This document shows positions 1-7,853 of a stretch of DNA of 61,510 nt, piece by piece. A program made the translations under genes and the position numbers. Under the pieces are notes generated by a model that was given only the letters and a program-made list of their open reading frames with translations, was not told the DNA's origin and searched no databases. How positions within the stretch are numbered: position 1 is the stretch's first letter; each line of letters opens with the position of its first letter. Origin of the DNA: Treponema sp. (lineage in GTDB: Bacteria; Spirochaetota; Spirochaetia; Treponematales; Treponemataceae); assembly GCA_024693045.1 (NCBI GenBank), contig JAILLQ010000023.1, forward strand, positions 1-61,510. Reading direction: 5' to 3'.

Positions 1-1957
1 GAGCATCATTTATTCCGTCGCCAATCATCAGGACTTTTGTACTTTCCTGAAGTTTTTTAATTTCTGAAAGTTTTCCTTCTGGCAAAAGACCGGCAATTAC
101 TCTGTCGACTCCAGCTTCTTTACCAATTTCTGCTGCAGTCACTTCATTGTCGCCTGTTAGCATGATTACTCTTTTACCCAGTTTTTTCATCATTTTGATA
201 GCTTCCCGGCTGTCTTCTTTTATTTCATCGCCAACCGAAATAATTCCAAAAAGTTCAGATTTTTTACCTTTTTGAGCACGGGCAAAAATTACAGGAGTTT
301 TTCCCTGGCGAGCAATTTTTTCGCTGACATTTTTGATTTTTTCAAAAAGCTCTTTTTCAAATTCACAGTTTTCTTCAATGAGCAAAAAGTTTCCGCCTAG
401 AATTTTACTTTCATTTTCAAAAGCAAAAACCCCTTTACCTCCAAGGGCAGAAAATCCATTTACGTCTTTTGCCTTTGCCCCCAGGCTTTCCGCCTTTTTA
501 CACAAGGCTTTTGCGATAGGGTGTTCGCTTTTTGATTCAAGGCTCAAAACATAATCCCAAAGATTAGCGTCACTATTTTCCATTTCTGTGGAAGCAACAG
601 TCATCTGACCTTTTGTTATCGTTCCAGTTTTATCAAGAAGGATAATCTGGCATTTTCCTGTCATTTCCAGGCTTTCGGCGGTCTTAAAAAGAATTCCGTT
701 TCGAGCGCCTTTTCCGTTTCCAACCATGATTGCAACAGGAGTTGCCAGACCTAAGGCACAAGGGCAACTGATAACTAAAACACTTATTCCTCTTGCAAGT
801 GCAAAAGCAAGTTCAGCTCCTGCTATGCACCAAATGGCAAAAGTAATTGCAGCCAGACTGATTACAGCAGGAACAAAAACGCCGCTTACCTTATCTGCGA
901 TTTTTGCTATAGGAGCCTTAGTGGTTGCAGCATCGCTGACCATTTTAATAATCTGATTCAGGCTTGTGTCATTTCCGACTTTTGTAGCTCGGCAAGTGAG
1001 GTGTCCGCTTTGATTTACGGTTCCACTATAAATGCGGCTTCCCGGCATCTTGTCGCATGGAAGACTTTCTCCGGTAAGAGCCGATTCATTCACAGCCGAC
1101 TGACCTTTTTCAACGATACCATCGACAGGTATATTCTCTCCTGGTCGAACAATAAAAATATCTCCAATTACAACATCTTCAATTTTTATACTTATTTCTT
1201 TTCCATCTCTTAGTACACTTGCTGTTTTTGGAGCTAATTTTATCAGGGCTTTTAGGGCATCCGTTGTTTTTCCCTTGGATTTTGCTTCAAGAGTTTTTCC
1301 AACGGTTATCAGAGTTAGAATCATTGCTGCAGATTCAAAATAAAGATTTTTTGAAAGATCTGCGGCTTTTTCCAAATGGCCTTCTGAAAGAGCAGAAGTC
1401 ATGGCAAACATTGTAATGATGCTCCACAAGTAAGAAACTCCAGAACCCATTGCAACCAGAGTATCCATATTAGGGGAACGGTGAATAAATCCCTTTCCGC
1501 CGTTTATGAAAAATTTACGATTTATATAAAGAACAATGGTAGATAAAATAAACTGAATTAAGGTAACAGCAAGGTGGTTTCCGTCAAAAAATCCAGGCAG
1601 AGGTAAATTCCACATGTTGTGACCCATTGAAAAATACATGAGTACCAGTAAAAATCCAATGGACAGAGAAAGTCTTTTTAAAAGCAAAGGTGTTTCTTTA
1701 TCTTTTAAAAGTTCTTCTTCATTTGAATTATTGTTAGCTTTTTTTTCTGCAGCAGCTTTTTCTAGATTACAGGCACCGTATCCAGCGTTCTCAACCGCCC
1801 GGATAATTTCGTCATCACTAGCCTGACCTTCGACACTCATAGAATTTGTTAGAAGGCTCACGGCAACATTTTCTACTCCAGTAACCTTTGTTACGGCTTT
1901 TTCAACTCTGGCAACGCAAGCCGCACAACTCATTCCGGAAACTTCAAATTTTTTCAT
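1..1957 (-). CDS. copA: Copper-translocating P1B-type ATPase CopA (partial, C-terminus beyond window)
   Basis: ATP-driven Cu(I) export across the inner membrane. The gene reads leftward and runs off the window after MIGDGINDA, so only the last part of the ATPase and the final membrane helices are missing (about 652 residues present). The start is the ATG at 1957, 7 nt after a GGAGG site. In order the protein has an N-terminal heavy-metal domain with GMSCAAC (Cys11, Cys14), membrane helices, the actuator segment with TGES, the membrane metal site [11 protein letters not shown], and the phosphorylation loop DKTGT; the hinge motif GDGIND lies at the window edge. The CPC motif and CxxC finger are typical of Cu+/Ag+ pumps. 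It follows csoR on the same strand, so copper-induced co-transcription is expected. The substrate is inferred from family motifs and the CsoR neighbour. Confidence 0.95.
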   Translation of the reverse strand, partial: MKKFEVSGMSCAACVARVEKAVTKVTGVENVAVSLLTNSMSVEGQASDDEIIRAVENAGYGACNLEKAAAEKKANNNSNEEELLKDKETPLLLKRLSLSIGFLLVLMYFSMGHNMWNLPLPGFFDGNHLAVTLIQFILSTIVLYINRKFFINGGKGFIHRSPNMDTLVAMGSGVSYLWSIITMFAMTSALSEGHLEKAADLSKNLYFESAAMILTLITVGKTLEAKSKGKTTDALKALIKLAPKTASVLRDGKEISIKIEDVVIGDIFIVRPGENIPVDGIVEKGQSAVNESALTGESLPCDKMPGSRIYSGTVNQSGHLTCRATKVGNDTSLNQIIKMVSDAATTKAPIAKIADKVSGVFVPAVISLAAITFAIWCIAGAELAFALARGISVLVISCPCALGLATPVAIMVGNGKGARNGILFKTAESLEMTGKCQIILLDKTGTITKGQMTVASTEMENSDANLWDYVLSLESKSEHPIAKALCKKAESLGAKAKDVNGFSALGGKGVFAFENESKILGGNFLLIEENCEFEKELFEKIKNVSEKIARQGKTPVIFARAQKGKKSELFGIISVGDEIKEDSREAIKMMKKLGKRVIMLTGDNEVTAAEIGKEAGVDRVIAGLLPEGKLSEIKKLQESTKVLMIGDGINDA

Positions 1958-2007
1958 ATAACCTCCCAAAAAGCGAAGCCTTTCAGTCTAATTGGAATTG
2001 CTTATTC

Positions 2008-2096
2008 AAGGTGGGGGAAGTCTCCCCCTCGGCTCAAACCTTCGGTTTTCGCCTACCCCTTCCAGCGGGCTTCAAGCGGCAGCCCGCAACGCCCGC
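2008..2096. repeat. GC-rich intergenic element with two hairpins between csoR and copA
   Basis: This stretch is far more GC-rich than its surroundings. It contains two perfect hairpins: GGGGGA/TCCCCC (2013-2018 with 2023-2028) and GCGGGC/GCCCGC (2065-2070 with 2082-2087). It starts right at the csoR stop codon and ends about 50 nt before copA. It is probably a dispersed repetitive extragenic element. Only one copy is in this window, so the repeat status is inferred from its composition. Confidence 0.5.
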
Positions 2097-2378
2097 CTAC
2101 TTGAGTTTTTTCAGCGTCCAAATCAATTCGTCAACAACAGAATCATCGCCGTTTTGCAGACCTTTTTTTACACAACCCATAATGTGGTTTTTCAGCACTT
2201 CTGTAGAAAAACTTTCCAAAGCGGATTTAGCTGCGTTTGTCTGAATAAGTAAGTCTGTGCAGTAGGTGTCATCTTCGATTAATCTTTTTAATCCTCGGAT
2301 TTGTCCTTCGATTTTGTTCAAACGAGAAATGAGCAGTTTTTTTGTTTCTTCATTTCTTTTTGTTTTCTTTTCTTCCAT
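2097..2378 (-). CDS. csoR: CsoR-family copper-sensing transcriptional repressor
   Basis: A 93-residue all-helical DNA-binding repressor of the CsoR/RcnR (DUF156) family that releases DNA when Cu(I) binds. The ligand triad is visible as Cys40, His65 and Cys69, with the same spacing as the Cys-His-Cys set of copper sensors (CsoR of M. tuberculosis: Cys36, His61, Cys65). Nickel/cobalt RcnR uses a different ligand set. The core SRLNKIEGQIRGLKRLIEDD is the family signature. The start ATG follows GAGGGT. It is the first gene of a csoR-copA unit and sits about 25 nt below two palindromic GC-box operators, so autoregulation is likely. Confidence 0.93.
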   Translation of the reverse strand: MEEKKTKRNEETKKLLISRLNKIEGQIRGLKRLIEDDTYCTDLLIQTNAAKSALESFSTEVLKNHIMGCVKKGLQNGDDSVVDELIWTLKKLK

Positions 2379-2403
2379 CTTTACCCTCAGTTAAAAGTAA
2401 AGT

Positions 2404-2416
2404 ACCCCTAAGGGGT
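2404..2416. promoter_or_regulatory. Candidate CsoR operator, proximal
   Basis: ACCCCTAAGGGGT is a perfect 6-bp inverted repeat around one base, 26 nt upstream of the csoR start. G/C-run palindromes of this form are the known CsoR operator type. Confidence 0.65.
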
Positions 2417-2428
2417 TTATTTGTCAAT

Positions 2429-2443
2429 TACCATAGGGGGGTA
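2429..2443. promoter_or_regulatory. Candidate CsoR operator, distal
   Basis: TACCATAGGGGGGTA has TACC/GGTA ends and a G-run core. This closely resembles Firmicute CsoR operators (TACC...GGGGGTA form). It lies 13 bp upstream of the proximal site, so two repressor tetramers could bind side by side. Confidence 0.65.
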
Positions 2444-2476
2444 TAAGAGATTTTTGAGAATTTAATTTAAATCTTT

Positions 2477-3046
2477 TTAGCGTTCGTAAGTTTTCAAAAT
2501 TGATTCAGCCATTTGAACTTTGCTCAAGCGCAAATTCATAGCCTGTTTTTCAATGTATTTATGGGCTTGAGGTTCGGTCATCTGCAGATATTGAATTAAT
2601 ATACATTTTGCACGGTCTATTAAACGTATTTCTTCAATTTTTTTATGCAGTTTAAGGTTTTCATTTTCAAGGTAATGAACTCTTTTTCGACTGGCAATTA
2701 AAAGTTTTACGGCCTGGTAAAAAAATTCAGGGCTTATAGGCTTTGGCAGAACGAAAACTCCAGCGTCTTCTATATCAATGTTTATATCGTAAAGCCTTTC
2801 ATTGTCAACGATATATATAATTCCAGAGTCGGTTTGATCTGCTGCATAAAGGGAAAAATCTTCGCCGTTTTCGTCTGGTAGAGGAGAATCTATTATAATA
2901 AGGTCATAAGTATTCTGGATTAAATCTCTTCTAGCTTCTGAGCAATTTTGAAAAGTTGCAATTTTTTCAAAAGTCTGCGAAGAAAGCAGTTCCGAAATTA
3001 TTCCCAGCGTTGAACTTGTGTTCGAAACGATTAAAACTGAATCCAT
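2477..3046 (-). CDS. ANTAR-domain antiterminator with a degenerate receiver domain
   Basis: A 189-residue regulator with an N-terminal receiver-like fold (about 1-120), a short coiled linker (HYLENENLKLHKKIEEI) and a C-terminal ANTAR RNA-binding domain (about 135-189). The phospho-acceptor position Asp53 and the KP motif (LPKP) are kept. The acidic pair normally found after the first strand is replaced by Ser-Asn (VLIVSNTSS), so it may be a pseudo-receiver. It lies 6 nt downstream of glnA and has only a weak site, so it is probably translationally coupled. In clostridia a similar ANTAR protein sits beside glnA and controls nitrogen genes; a nitrogen role here is inferred from that. I saw no ANTAR double hairpin in the short glnA leader. 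Confidence 0.85.
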   Translation of the reverse strand: MDSVLIVSNTSSTLGIISELLSSQTFEKIATFQNCSEARRDLIQNTYDLIIIDSPLPDENGEDFSLYAADQTDSGIIYIVDNERLYDINIDIEDAGVFVLPKPISPEFFYQAVKLLIASRKRVHYLENENLKLHKKIEEIRLIDRAKCILIQYLQMTEPQAHKYIEKQAMNLRLSKVQMAESILKTYER

Positions 3047-3052
3047 TTAAAA

Positions 3053-4312
3053 CTAGTTATTTCCGTTGTTTTCAGCTGCTTGAACTAATGCCTTTACAGT
3101 AATGTCCGGCAAAACCGATTTTACAAAGTCACTTGCTTTCATTAAATCAAGTGCTTCTGGTAATGAATGAGGCAATGTTGAAATATTTTTTAGCTGAGAA
3201 TCTTCTGCCTGGAAAGTATTTAAAATAAGTTCTGGCTGTAATTTAGCTTTTTGTTCTATACCCTCGATACCGGCTGCAATCAAAAGTGAAAGCGCTGCAT
3301 ATTGGTTACAACTTGGGTCTGGGGAACGTAATTCAATTCGACTGCGGGATGCTTCTCCTGCAAAAGGTATACGAATCAGCTGACTTCTATTTCCACGACT
3401 CCAACCAATATATCTAGGTGCTTCAAAATGTCCCAGGCGGTTATAAGAATTAGTAGAAGGATTTAGAACGGCCGTTATTTCTCTGATGTGATTCAAAATT
3501 CCAGCAATAAAATATTTTGGTTCTTCTGTAGGGATTTTGTCATCAAAAATATTTCTTCCATCTTTAAAAACAGAAATATTTATGTGTAGACCGTTACCAG
3601 GTTTTTCGGCGATAGGTTTTGGCGAAAAATCAGCGTGCAGCCCATTTCTATTTGAAACAGTCCTTACAATAGTTTTAAAAGTAGAAAGGTTGTCTGCGGC
3701 TCTAACTGGGGTATCATATTTAAAATCAACTTCGTGCTGGCCTGGACCTGCTTCGTGGTGGCTTACTTCAGGCTGAATTCCCATTTGTTCAAGTGTTATA
3801 CAAATATCCCGTCGTACATTTTCACCTCTGTCTAAAGGTGCTAAATCGCAGTAACCACCGTTGTCATGAGGTATACTTGTAGGATTTCCTTTTTCATCAA
3901 GCTGGAAAAGGTAGAATTCACATTCTGTTCCAATTTTTACTTCGTAGCCTTTTTTTTCGGCCATTTCCACTTCGTTTTGTAAAATGTGGCGGGTATCTCC
4001 TTCAAAAGGACTTCCATCTGGATAAACTATGTTACAGTAAAAACGCACTACCCTTCCGTGTTGAGGGCGCCAAGGCAAAACTGAAAGTGTAGAAGGATCT
4101 GGAATAAGGAAAAGATCGCTTTTATCAACACTTAAAAAACCTTTAACATTACTTGCATCAAAAGAAATTCCTGTTTTAAATGCTCTTTCCAATTCACAAG
4201 GTTGGATAGAAATACTTTTGATTTCTCCAAAAATGTCGCTAAAAAATAATTTTATGAATTTAACATCATTTTCTGTAATGTACTGTAATATTTCGCTTTC
4301 TGTATATTCCAT
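3053..4312 (-). CDS. glnA: Glutamine synthetase, type I, with shortened C-terminus
   Basis: ATP-dependent ligation of ammonia to glutamate in the cytoplasm. The protein has the beta-Grasp N-domain and the catalytic domain with TECEFYLF, HHEAGPGQHEVDF, GNGLHINIS, WSRGNRSQLIRIP and RSRIELRSPDPS, covering the metal, ammonia and ATP site residues. The start is taken as the ATG at 4312 because GGAG lies 6 nt upstream; a TTG at 4324 also opens the frame. At 419 residues it lacks the usual final 20 or so residues (the EW...Y...WE...YL helix that grips the opposite ring in GSI dodecamers) and ends in a different tail, QAAENNGNN. No NLYDLP-type adenylylation site is visible. It is followed by the ANTAR gene. 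Confidence 0.92.
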   Translation of the reverse strand: MEYTESEILQYITENDVKFIKLFFSDIFGEIKSISIQPCELERAFKTGISFDASNVKGFLSVDKSDLFLIPDPSTLSVLPWRPQHGRVVRFYCNIVYPDGSPFEGDTRHILQNEVEMAEKKGYEVKIGTECEFYLFQLDEKGNPTSIPHDNGGYCDLAPLDRGENVRRDICITLEQMGIQPEVSHHEAGPGQHEVDFKYDTPVRAADNLSTFKTIVRTVSNRNGLHADFSPKPIAEKPGNGLHINISVFKDGRNIFDDKIPTEEPKYFIAGILNHIREITAVLNPSTNSYNRLGHFEAPRYIGWSRGNRSQLIRIPFAGEASRSRIELRSPDPSCNQYAALSLLIAAGIEGIEQKAKLQPELILNTFQAEDSQLKNISTLPHSLPEALDLMKASDFVKSVLPDITVKALVQAAENNGNN

Positions 4313-4345
4313 GGCGGTCTCCAAATCAGTTAATTTTATCTTAAC

Positions 4346-4374
4346 TTTTGATTATTGTCATTATATGGTAGAAT
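4346..4374 (+). promoter_or_regulatory. Candidate promoter giving a leaderless start at 4382
   Basis: TTTTGA (4346-4351), a 17-nt spacer and TAGAAT (4369-4374) would start RNA at about 4381, one base before the ATG. Both boxes are weak. A better-looking TATAAT at 4375-4380 would start RNA inside the gene. Confidence 0.35.
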
Positions 4375-4381
4375 TATAATT

Positions 4382-5629
4382 ATGGATAAGAAAATCAATT
4401 TACCTAAACTACTACTTTTTACTACAGCTGGTATAGTTATTTTTATTGCATTGGTTCTTGCAGTACTTGCCATTGCCAGTAGAAAACCAACAGCAGCATT
4501 TTATGGAATTTCAGAGCGAAATCAAAAAAATATAGTAACAGTTTTGCAAACTACACATAAAAGGCGAAATAAAAAATCTCTGCCATACAATGTTGTAACT
4601 TTGGATAGTTCAGTTTCTTTGCAGAAAGCTTTAAAAAAAGTTAGAAAACCGACTTTGCTTTTTATCAATAACGGGTTGAATGCAGATTACGCTGCAAGTC
4701 TGGCAACAAAGAAAGGTCATGGACTAGAAAAGTCTGTTTTGTCGGGAATGACTCGGTCAGTTGTTCAGACGGCTATTTTTTCCAAAGGAAAAGTTATTGC
4801 GGTTCCTTTATTGTTGGATAATTACGAAATAGATATTTCCAATTTGAAATTTAAGCCGAGTGATATTGAATCTGTAAATACATTGGAAGATTTGGAAATT
4901 CTTGCAAAAAAATCAAAGTCTTCAACTATGGCGCCAATAATTTTTGATTCCGCAGACGATGAAAATTTTTTGAATATTTTTGGTGCTTTTGTAGAAGCAG
5001 TTTCTGGTCGTGAAAAATACGAAAGTGCTGTGGAAAAGATTAAGCAATCAATTGCTGTAGGAAAATCTTCCCGACAGGCATTTATCAGTTTACTTACCGA
5101 ATTATCTGCTGTTGACGGGGAATTTTACGAAACGGTTAACTTGTTTAAAAAATGGGTGCAGATGGGAATTTTACCAAAGAATTACTTAAAATTTCATAGT
5201 AAAGATGTAAATGCTTATATGCTGGGTGGAAACATAAATGCAGTAGTTATTATGAGTTTGAGTGCACATAGAAGTACAGAAAGAGCTGTGATATCAAAAT
5301 ATAGTTCTAGATTTATACCAGCTTTAACAACTCGAGAAGATAGAAGTTTTACTGCACCTGTTACTTACGGAATTATGTTAAAAAAGAACAAAATTGCAAA
5401 ACATTCTTTGGAATTGCTTGCCGGGGAATTGCAGAATCAACTTTCTATAAAAACCGGTTTGGCTCCTGTTTTGGCTCAGTGTGGTGTACCTGATCGACAG
5501 AGTGATGATGTTCGCTATTGGGTTGCTGCAACAGAAAAACCTTCTACTCCTTTAAGTGCAGCTGCCTTTAAAAATAATCCGAACAGAGAAGCCTTTGCAG
5601 AAGCCTTGCGAGCGACATTAAAAAATTAA
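4382..5629 (+). CDS. Membrane-anchored solute-binding-protein-like protein, function unknown
   Basis: A 415-residue protein with one N-terminal membrane helix (about residues 8-33, LLLFTTAGIVIFIALVLAVL) and no lipobox or clear cleavage site, so it is probably anchored with its body in the periplasm. Segments such as NVVTLDSSVSLQKALKK, SKGKVIAVPLLLDNYE and the helical middle resemble the two-lobed fold of type-1 extracellular binding proteins. This is a weak resemblance only. There is no adjacent ABC transporter. The ATG at 4382 was chosen over a TTG at 4355; there is no Shine-Dalgarno sequence. It is transcribed divergently from glnA and ends at a strong terminator. Ligand unknown. Confidence 0.7.
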   Translation: MDKKINLPKLLLFTTAGIVIFIALVLAVLAIASRKPTAAFYGISERNQKNIVTVLQTTHKRRNKKSLPYNVVTLDSSVSLQKALKKVRKPTLLFINNGLNADYAASLATKKGHGLEKSVLSGMTRSVVQTAIFSKGKVIAVPLLLDNYEIDISNLKFKPSDIESVNTLEDLEILAKKSKSSTMAPIIFDSADDENFLNIFGAFVEAVSGREKYESAVEKIKQSIAVGKSSRQAFISLLTELSAVDGEFYETVNLFKKWVQMGILPKNYLKFHSKDVNAYMLGGNINAVVIMSLSAHRSTERAVISKYSSRFIPALTTREDRSFTAPVTYGIMLKKNKIAKHSLELLAGELQNQLSIKTGLAPVLAQCGVPDRQSDDVRYWVAATEKPSTPLSAAAFKNNPNREAFAEALRATLKN

Positions 5630-5634
5630 AAAAG

Positions 5635-5689
5635 AGCCCCTGCCACAGATAAATTGAAGTGCACTTCAATTTACTGCGACATAGGGGCT
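5635..5689. terminator. Bidirectional terminator with an inner perfect palindrome
   Basis: The outer stem AGCCCCT/AGGGGCT (5635-5641 with 5683-5689) is followed by TTTATTATTATT and preceded by an A-run, so it can end transcripts from both sides (4382 gene and ribH). Inside lies a perfect 22-bp palindrome (5651-5672, centre GTGCAC). Confidence 0.8.
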
Positions 5690-5762
5690 TTATTATTATT
5701 GAAAGAAAGTTTAAAGGCGGATTATTCCGTCGAAAAGATGCATAAAGCAAATTAATAATAAG

Positions 5763-6236
5763 TTACAGCTGACGCATCAAATTAACCATTTCAATTGCTC
5801 CGAGAGCACAATCATAACCCTTGTTACCAGCTTTGCTTCCGGCGCGTTCAATAGCTTGTTCTATGTTTTCTGTTGTGATTACGCCGAACATTACTGGCAC
5901 GCTGTTTTTCATTCCGGCCTGAGCGATACCTTTTGATACTTCTGCACATACATAATCGTAATGTGTAGTTGAACCGCGGATAACAGCTCCAACGGCGATG
6001 ATTGCGTCGTATTTTCCGCTTGCTGCCATTTTGTCTGCAATTACAGGGATTTCGAATGCACCAGGAACCCAAACAGCAGTAATGTTGTTTTCATCAACCC
6101 CATGTCTAACAAGCCCATCAACAGCACCGCCCAAAAGTTTATTAACGATGATTTCGTTGAAACGAGAAGCGATAATTCCAACTTTCATACCAGCTGGAGC
6201 AACTAATTTTCCTTCAAGTAAATTTATATTTTCCAT
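5763..6236 (-). CDS. ribH: 6,7-dimethyl-8-ribityllumazine synthase
   Basis: Condenses 5-amino-6-ribitylamino-uracil with 3,4-dihydroxy-2-butanone 4-phosphate in riboflavin synthesis. At 157 residues it has normal length. Family motifs are visible: [43 protein letters not shown] and [24 protein letters not shown], which include the substrate-binding and catalytic histidine region. The start is the ATG at 6236, 6-7 nt after AAGGAG. It is the last gene of the ribBA-ribH unit, 159 nt downstream of ribBA, and should share the FMN riboswitch unless the spacer holds its own promoter. Confidence 0.96.
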   Translation of the reverse strand: MENINLLEGKLVAPAGMKVGIIASRFNEIIVNKLLGGAVDGLVRHGVDENNITAVWVPGAFEIPVIADKMAASGKYDAIIAVGAVIRGSTTHYDYVCAEVSKGIAQAGMKNSVPVMFGVITTENIEQAIERAGSKAGNKGYDCALGAIEMVNLMRQL

Positions 6237-6269
6237 AACAACTCCTTGTAGTGACCTAGACAGCCACAA

Positions 6270-6302
6270 TTCATCTATAATTTCTCACTAAATATATGGC
6301 CC
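6270..6302. repeat. 33-nt direct repeat, copy 1 (spacer)
   Basis: This segment is identical to 6391-6423 except for one base. The second copy contains the last codons and stop of ribBA, so this one is a displaced copy of the gene end lying between ribBA and ribH. Confidence 0.85.
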
Positions 6303-6361
6303 TGAGAGGCTTCATTTGAATCTGAGCAGGGCGCAAGAATCAAATGGCCTGATGAATATGG

Positions 6362-6384
6362 AAAGTTTCGTGCAGAAACTTTAC
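6362..6384. other. Hairpin in the ribBA-ribH spacer
   Basis: AAAGTTTC/GAAACTTT is a perfect 8-bp stem with a 5-nt loop. It has no T-run on either side, so it looks like an RNA-processing or stability element rather than a terminator. Confidence 0.45.
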
Positions 6385-6390
6385 CAAATT

Positions 6391-6423
6391 TTCATCTATA
6401 ATTTCTCACTAAAAATATGGCCC
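6391..6423. repeat. 33-nt direct repeat, copy 2 (overlaps ribBA 3' end)
   Basis: The partner of 6270-6302, 121 nt away. It covers the ribBA stop codon and the codons for the C-terminal residues GHIFSEKL. Confidence 0.85.
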
Positions 6424-7607
6424 ATCTTATCTCTTTTTGTTTTTAAGTAGAAAAGGTCGTATTCCTGAGGCTTTATTTCGATTGGTTCGCGTTTTGACAC
6501 TTTTAAACCAAATCCATCCAAACCGTAGATTTTTTCAGGATTATTTGTCAAAAGTCTAAGAGATTTACAACCTAAATCCCTTAGGATTTGAGCACCAATC
6601 CAATATTCACGAAGATCCGGCTTAAAACCAAGTTTTATGTTCGCTTCAACAGTATCGTAGCCCTGTTCCTGCAAGGTGTAAGCCTTTAACTTGTTTATAA
6701 GACCTATACCTCGGCCTTCCTGACGCATATAAAGAATTACGCCTCGACCTTCTTCTGCAACTTTTGCCATTGCGGCGTGAAGCTGAGGACCACAATCACA
6801 GCGCTGAGAACCAAACACATCACCGGTAAGACATTCTGAATGAACTCTGCAAAGAACATCTTCACCGTTTCCTATATCACCTCTTACCAGTGCAACATGG
6901 TGTTCACCAGTTATGTCGTTTACATAGCCGTAAATGTCGAAATCACCATATTCTGTTGGGAGTTTTGCCTTTGCTTCCTGAATAACGTGTTTTTCATTCA
7001 GGCGAAGATAATCTTGCAAAGCTTTGATTGTGATAAATTTAAATCCAAACTTTTTTGCGAGATTCCAAAGTTTTGGAGTTCGCATCATTGTGCCGTCATC
7101 ATCCATGATTTCACAGCAAAGACCACATTGTTTTAATCCTGCAAGTCGGCAAAGATCAACAGTTGCTTCTGTGTGACCGTTTCGTACTAGAACGCCACCT
7201 TTTTTTGCAATTAAAGGAAACATGTGTCCAGGGCGTCTAAAATCGGTTGGAACAGAAGAATCGTCAATGCATTTCATTGCTGTGATTGAGCGTTCTGCAG
7301 CACTAATTCCTGTTGTTGTGGATATATGGTCAATGGAAACTGTAAATGCTGTTTCGTGATTATCAGTGTTTTCTGCAACCATTGGATAAAGATTTAATTT
7401 TAAGGCTAGTTCCTGACTCATAGGGGTACAGATTAAACCTTTTGCATGGCAGGCCATCAGGTTGATGTTTGCCTGAGTTGCAAATTCTGCTGCACAAATC
7501 ATATCCCCTTCGTTTTCGCGATCTTCATCGTCGCTAACAAGGATGATTTTTCCAGCTTTTAAATCTTCCAGTGCTTCCGGAATTGTATTGTAATTATATT
7601 TCGACAT
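6396..7607 (-). CDS. ribBA: Bifunctional 3,4-dihydroxy-2-butanone-4-phosphate synthase / GTP cyclohydrolase II
   Basis: A 403-residue fusion catalysing both entry reactions of riboflavin synthesis. The N-terminal half (about 1-200) is DHBP synthase with [10 protein letters not shown] and the [22 protein letters not shown] segments. The C-terminal half (about 205-400) is GTP cyclohydrolase II with the zinc cysteines in [18 protein letters not shown] and the [11 protein letters not shown] nucleotide-binding motif. The ATG follows an FMN riboswitch and its terminator by about 14 nt, with GAGG just upstream. Flavin repression by premature termination is therefore expected. ribH follows on the same strand. 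Confidence 0.97.
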   Translation of the reverse strand: MSKYNYNTIPEALEDLKAGKIILVSDDEDRENEGDMICAAEFATQANINLMACHAKGLICTPMSQELALKLNLYPMVAENTDNHETAFTVSIDHISTTTGISAAERSITAMKCIDDSSVPTDFRRPGHMFPLIAKKGGVLVRNGHTEATVDLCRLAGLKQCGLCCEIMDDDGTMMRTPKLWNLAKKFGFKFITIKALQDYLRLNEKHVIQEAKAKLPTEYGDFDIYGYVNDITGEHHVALVRGDIGNGEDVLCRVHSECLTGDVFGSQRCDCGPQLHAAMAKVAEEGRGVILYMRQEGRGIGLINKLKAYTLQEQGYDTVEANIKLGFKPDLREYWIGAQILRDLGCKSLRLLTNNPEKIYGLDGFGLKVSKREPIEIKPQEYDLFYLKTKRDKMGHIFSEKL

Positions 7608-7620
7608 AGTAACCTCGAAT

Positions 7621-7650
7621 AAAAAAAAACTCCCCGGACTTCAGGGAGTT
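7621..7650 (-). terminator. Rho-independent terminator controlled by the FMN riboswitch
   Basis: On the minus strand AACTCCC/GGGAGTT forms a stem (7644-7650 with 7628-7634) followed by nine U residues. Its 5' arm and loop contain CCCTGAAGT, the exact complement of ACTTCAGGG at the 5' edge of the aptamer, giving a ready antiterminator. Confidence 0.9.
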
Positions 7651-7688
7651 TAATAGAAATCAGTGTTATAAATCGGAAACCCGAAAAT

Positions 7689-7807
7689 ACTTCTTTCATC
7701 CGGACTATACCGTCGGCTGCGGAATTTCACCGCATCATACGCAAAGCGTTCGCTGGCTTACACAAAAGTGCTTACAGCCGGTGGGGAATTACACCCCGCC
7801 CTGAAGT
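7689..7807 (-). promoter_or_regulatory. FMN riboswitch (RFN element)
   Basis: On the minus strand the conserved RFN blocks are present in order: AGGGCGGGGTG, ATTCCCCACCGGCTG, AGCCAGCGA, GGTGAAATTCCG, CCGACGGT and AGTCCGGATGAAAGAAG. P1 pairs ACTTC (7803-7807) with GAAGT (7689-7693). With FMN bound, P1 forms and the terminator at 7621-7650 is free; without FMN the ACTTCAGGG strand can pair with the terminator arm. It controls ribBA and ribH, but not ribE, which lies upstream. Confidence 0.96.
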
Positions 7808-7814
7808 TAAAATC

Positions 7815-7843
7815 AGTGTAATAAATTTGCAGTGAAGTGGCAA
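7815..7843 (-). promoter_or_regulatory. Sigma70-type promoter of the riboswitch-ribBA unit
   Basis: On the minus strand TTGCCA (7838-7843), a 17-nt spacer and TACACT (7815-7820). The predicted first base is 7808, exactly at the 5' end of the riboswitch P1 strand. Confidence 0.65.
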
Positions 7844-7853
7844 CGGTTAAAAA

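Noticed and set aside
1888..2252. Plus-strand frames over csoR and the copA start
   Set aside because: They lie antisense to csoR/copA and cross the GC-rich hairpin element; no protein-like features.
4375..4380. TATAAT as the -10 box of the 4382 gene
   Set aside because: RNA would start about five bases inside the coding region; a weaker box at 4369-4374 fits better.
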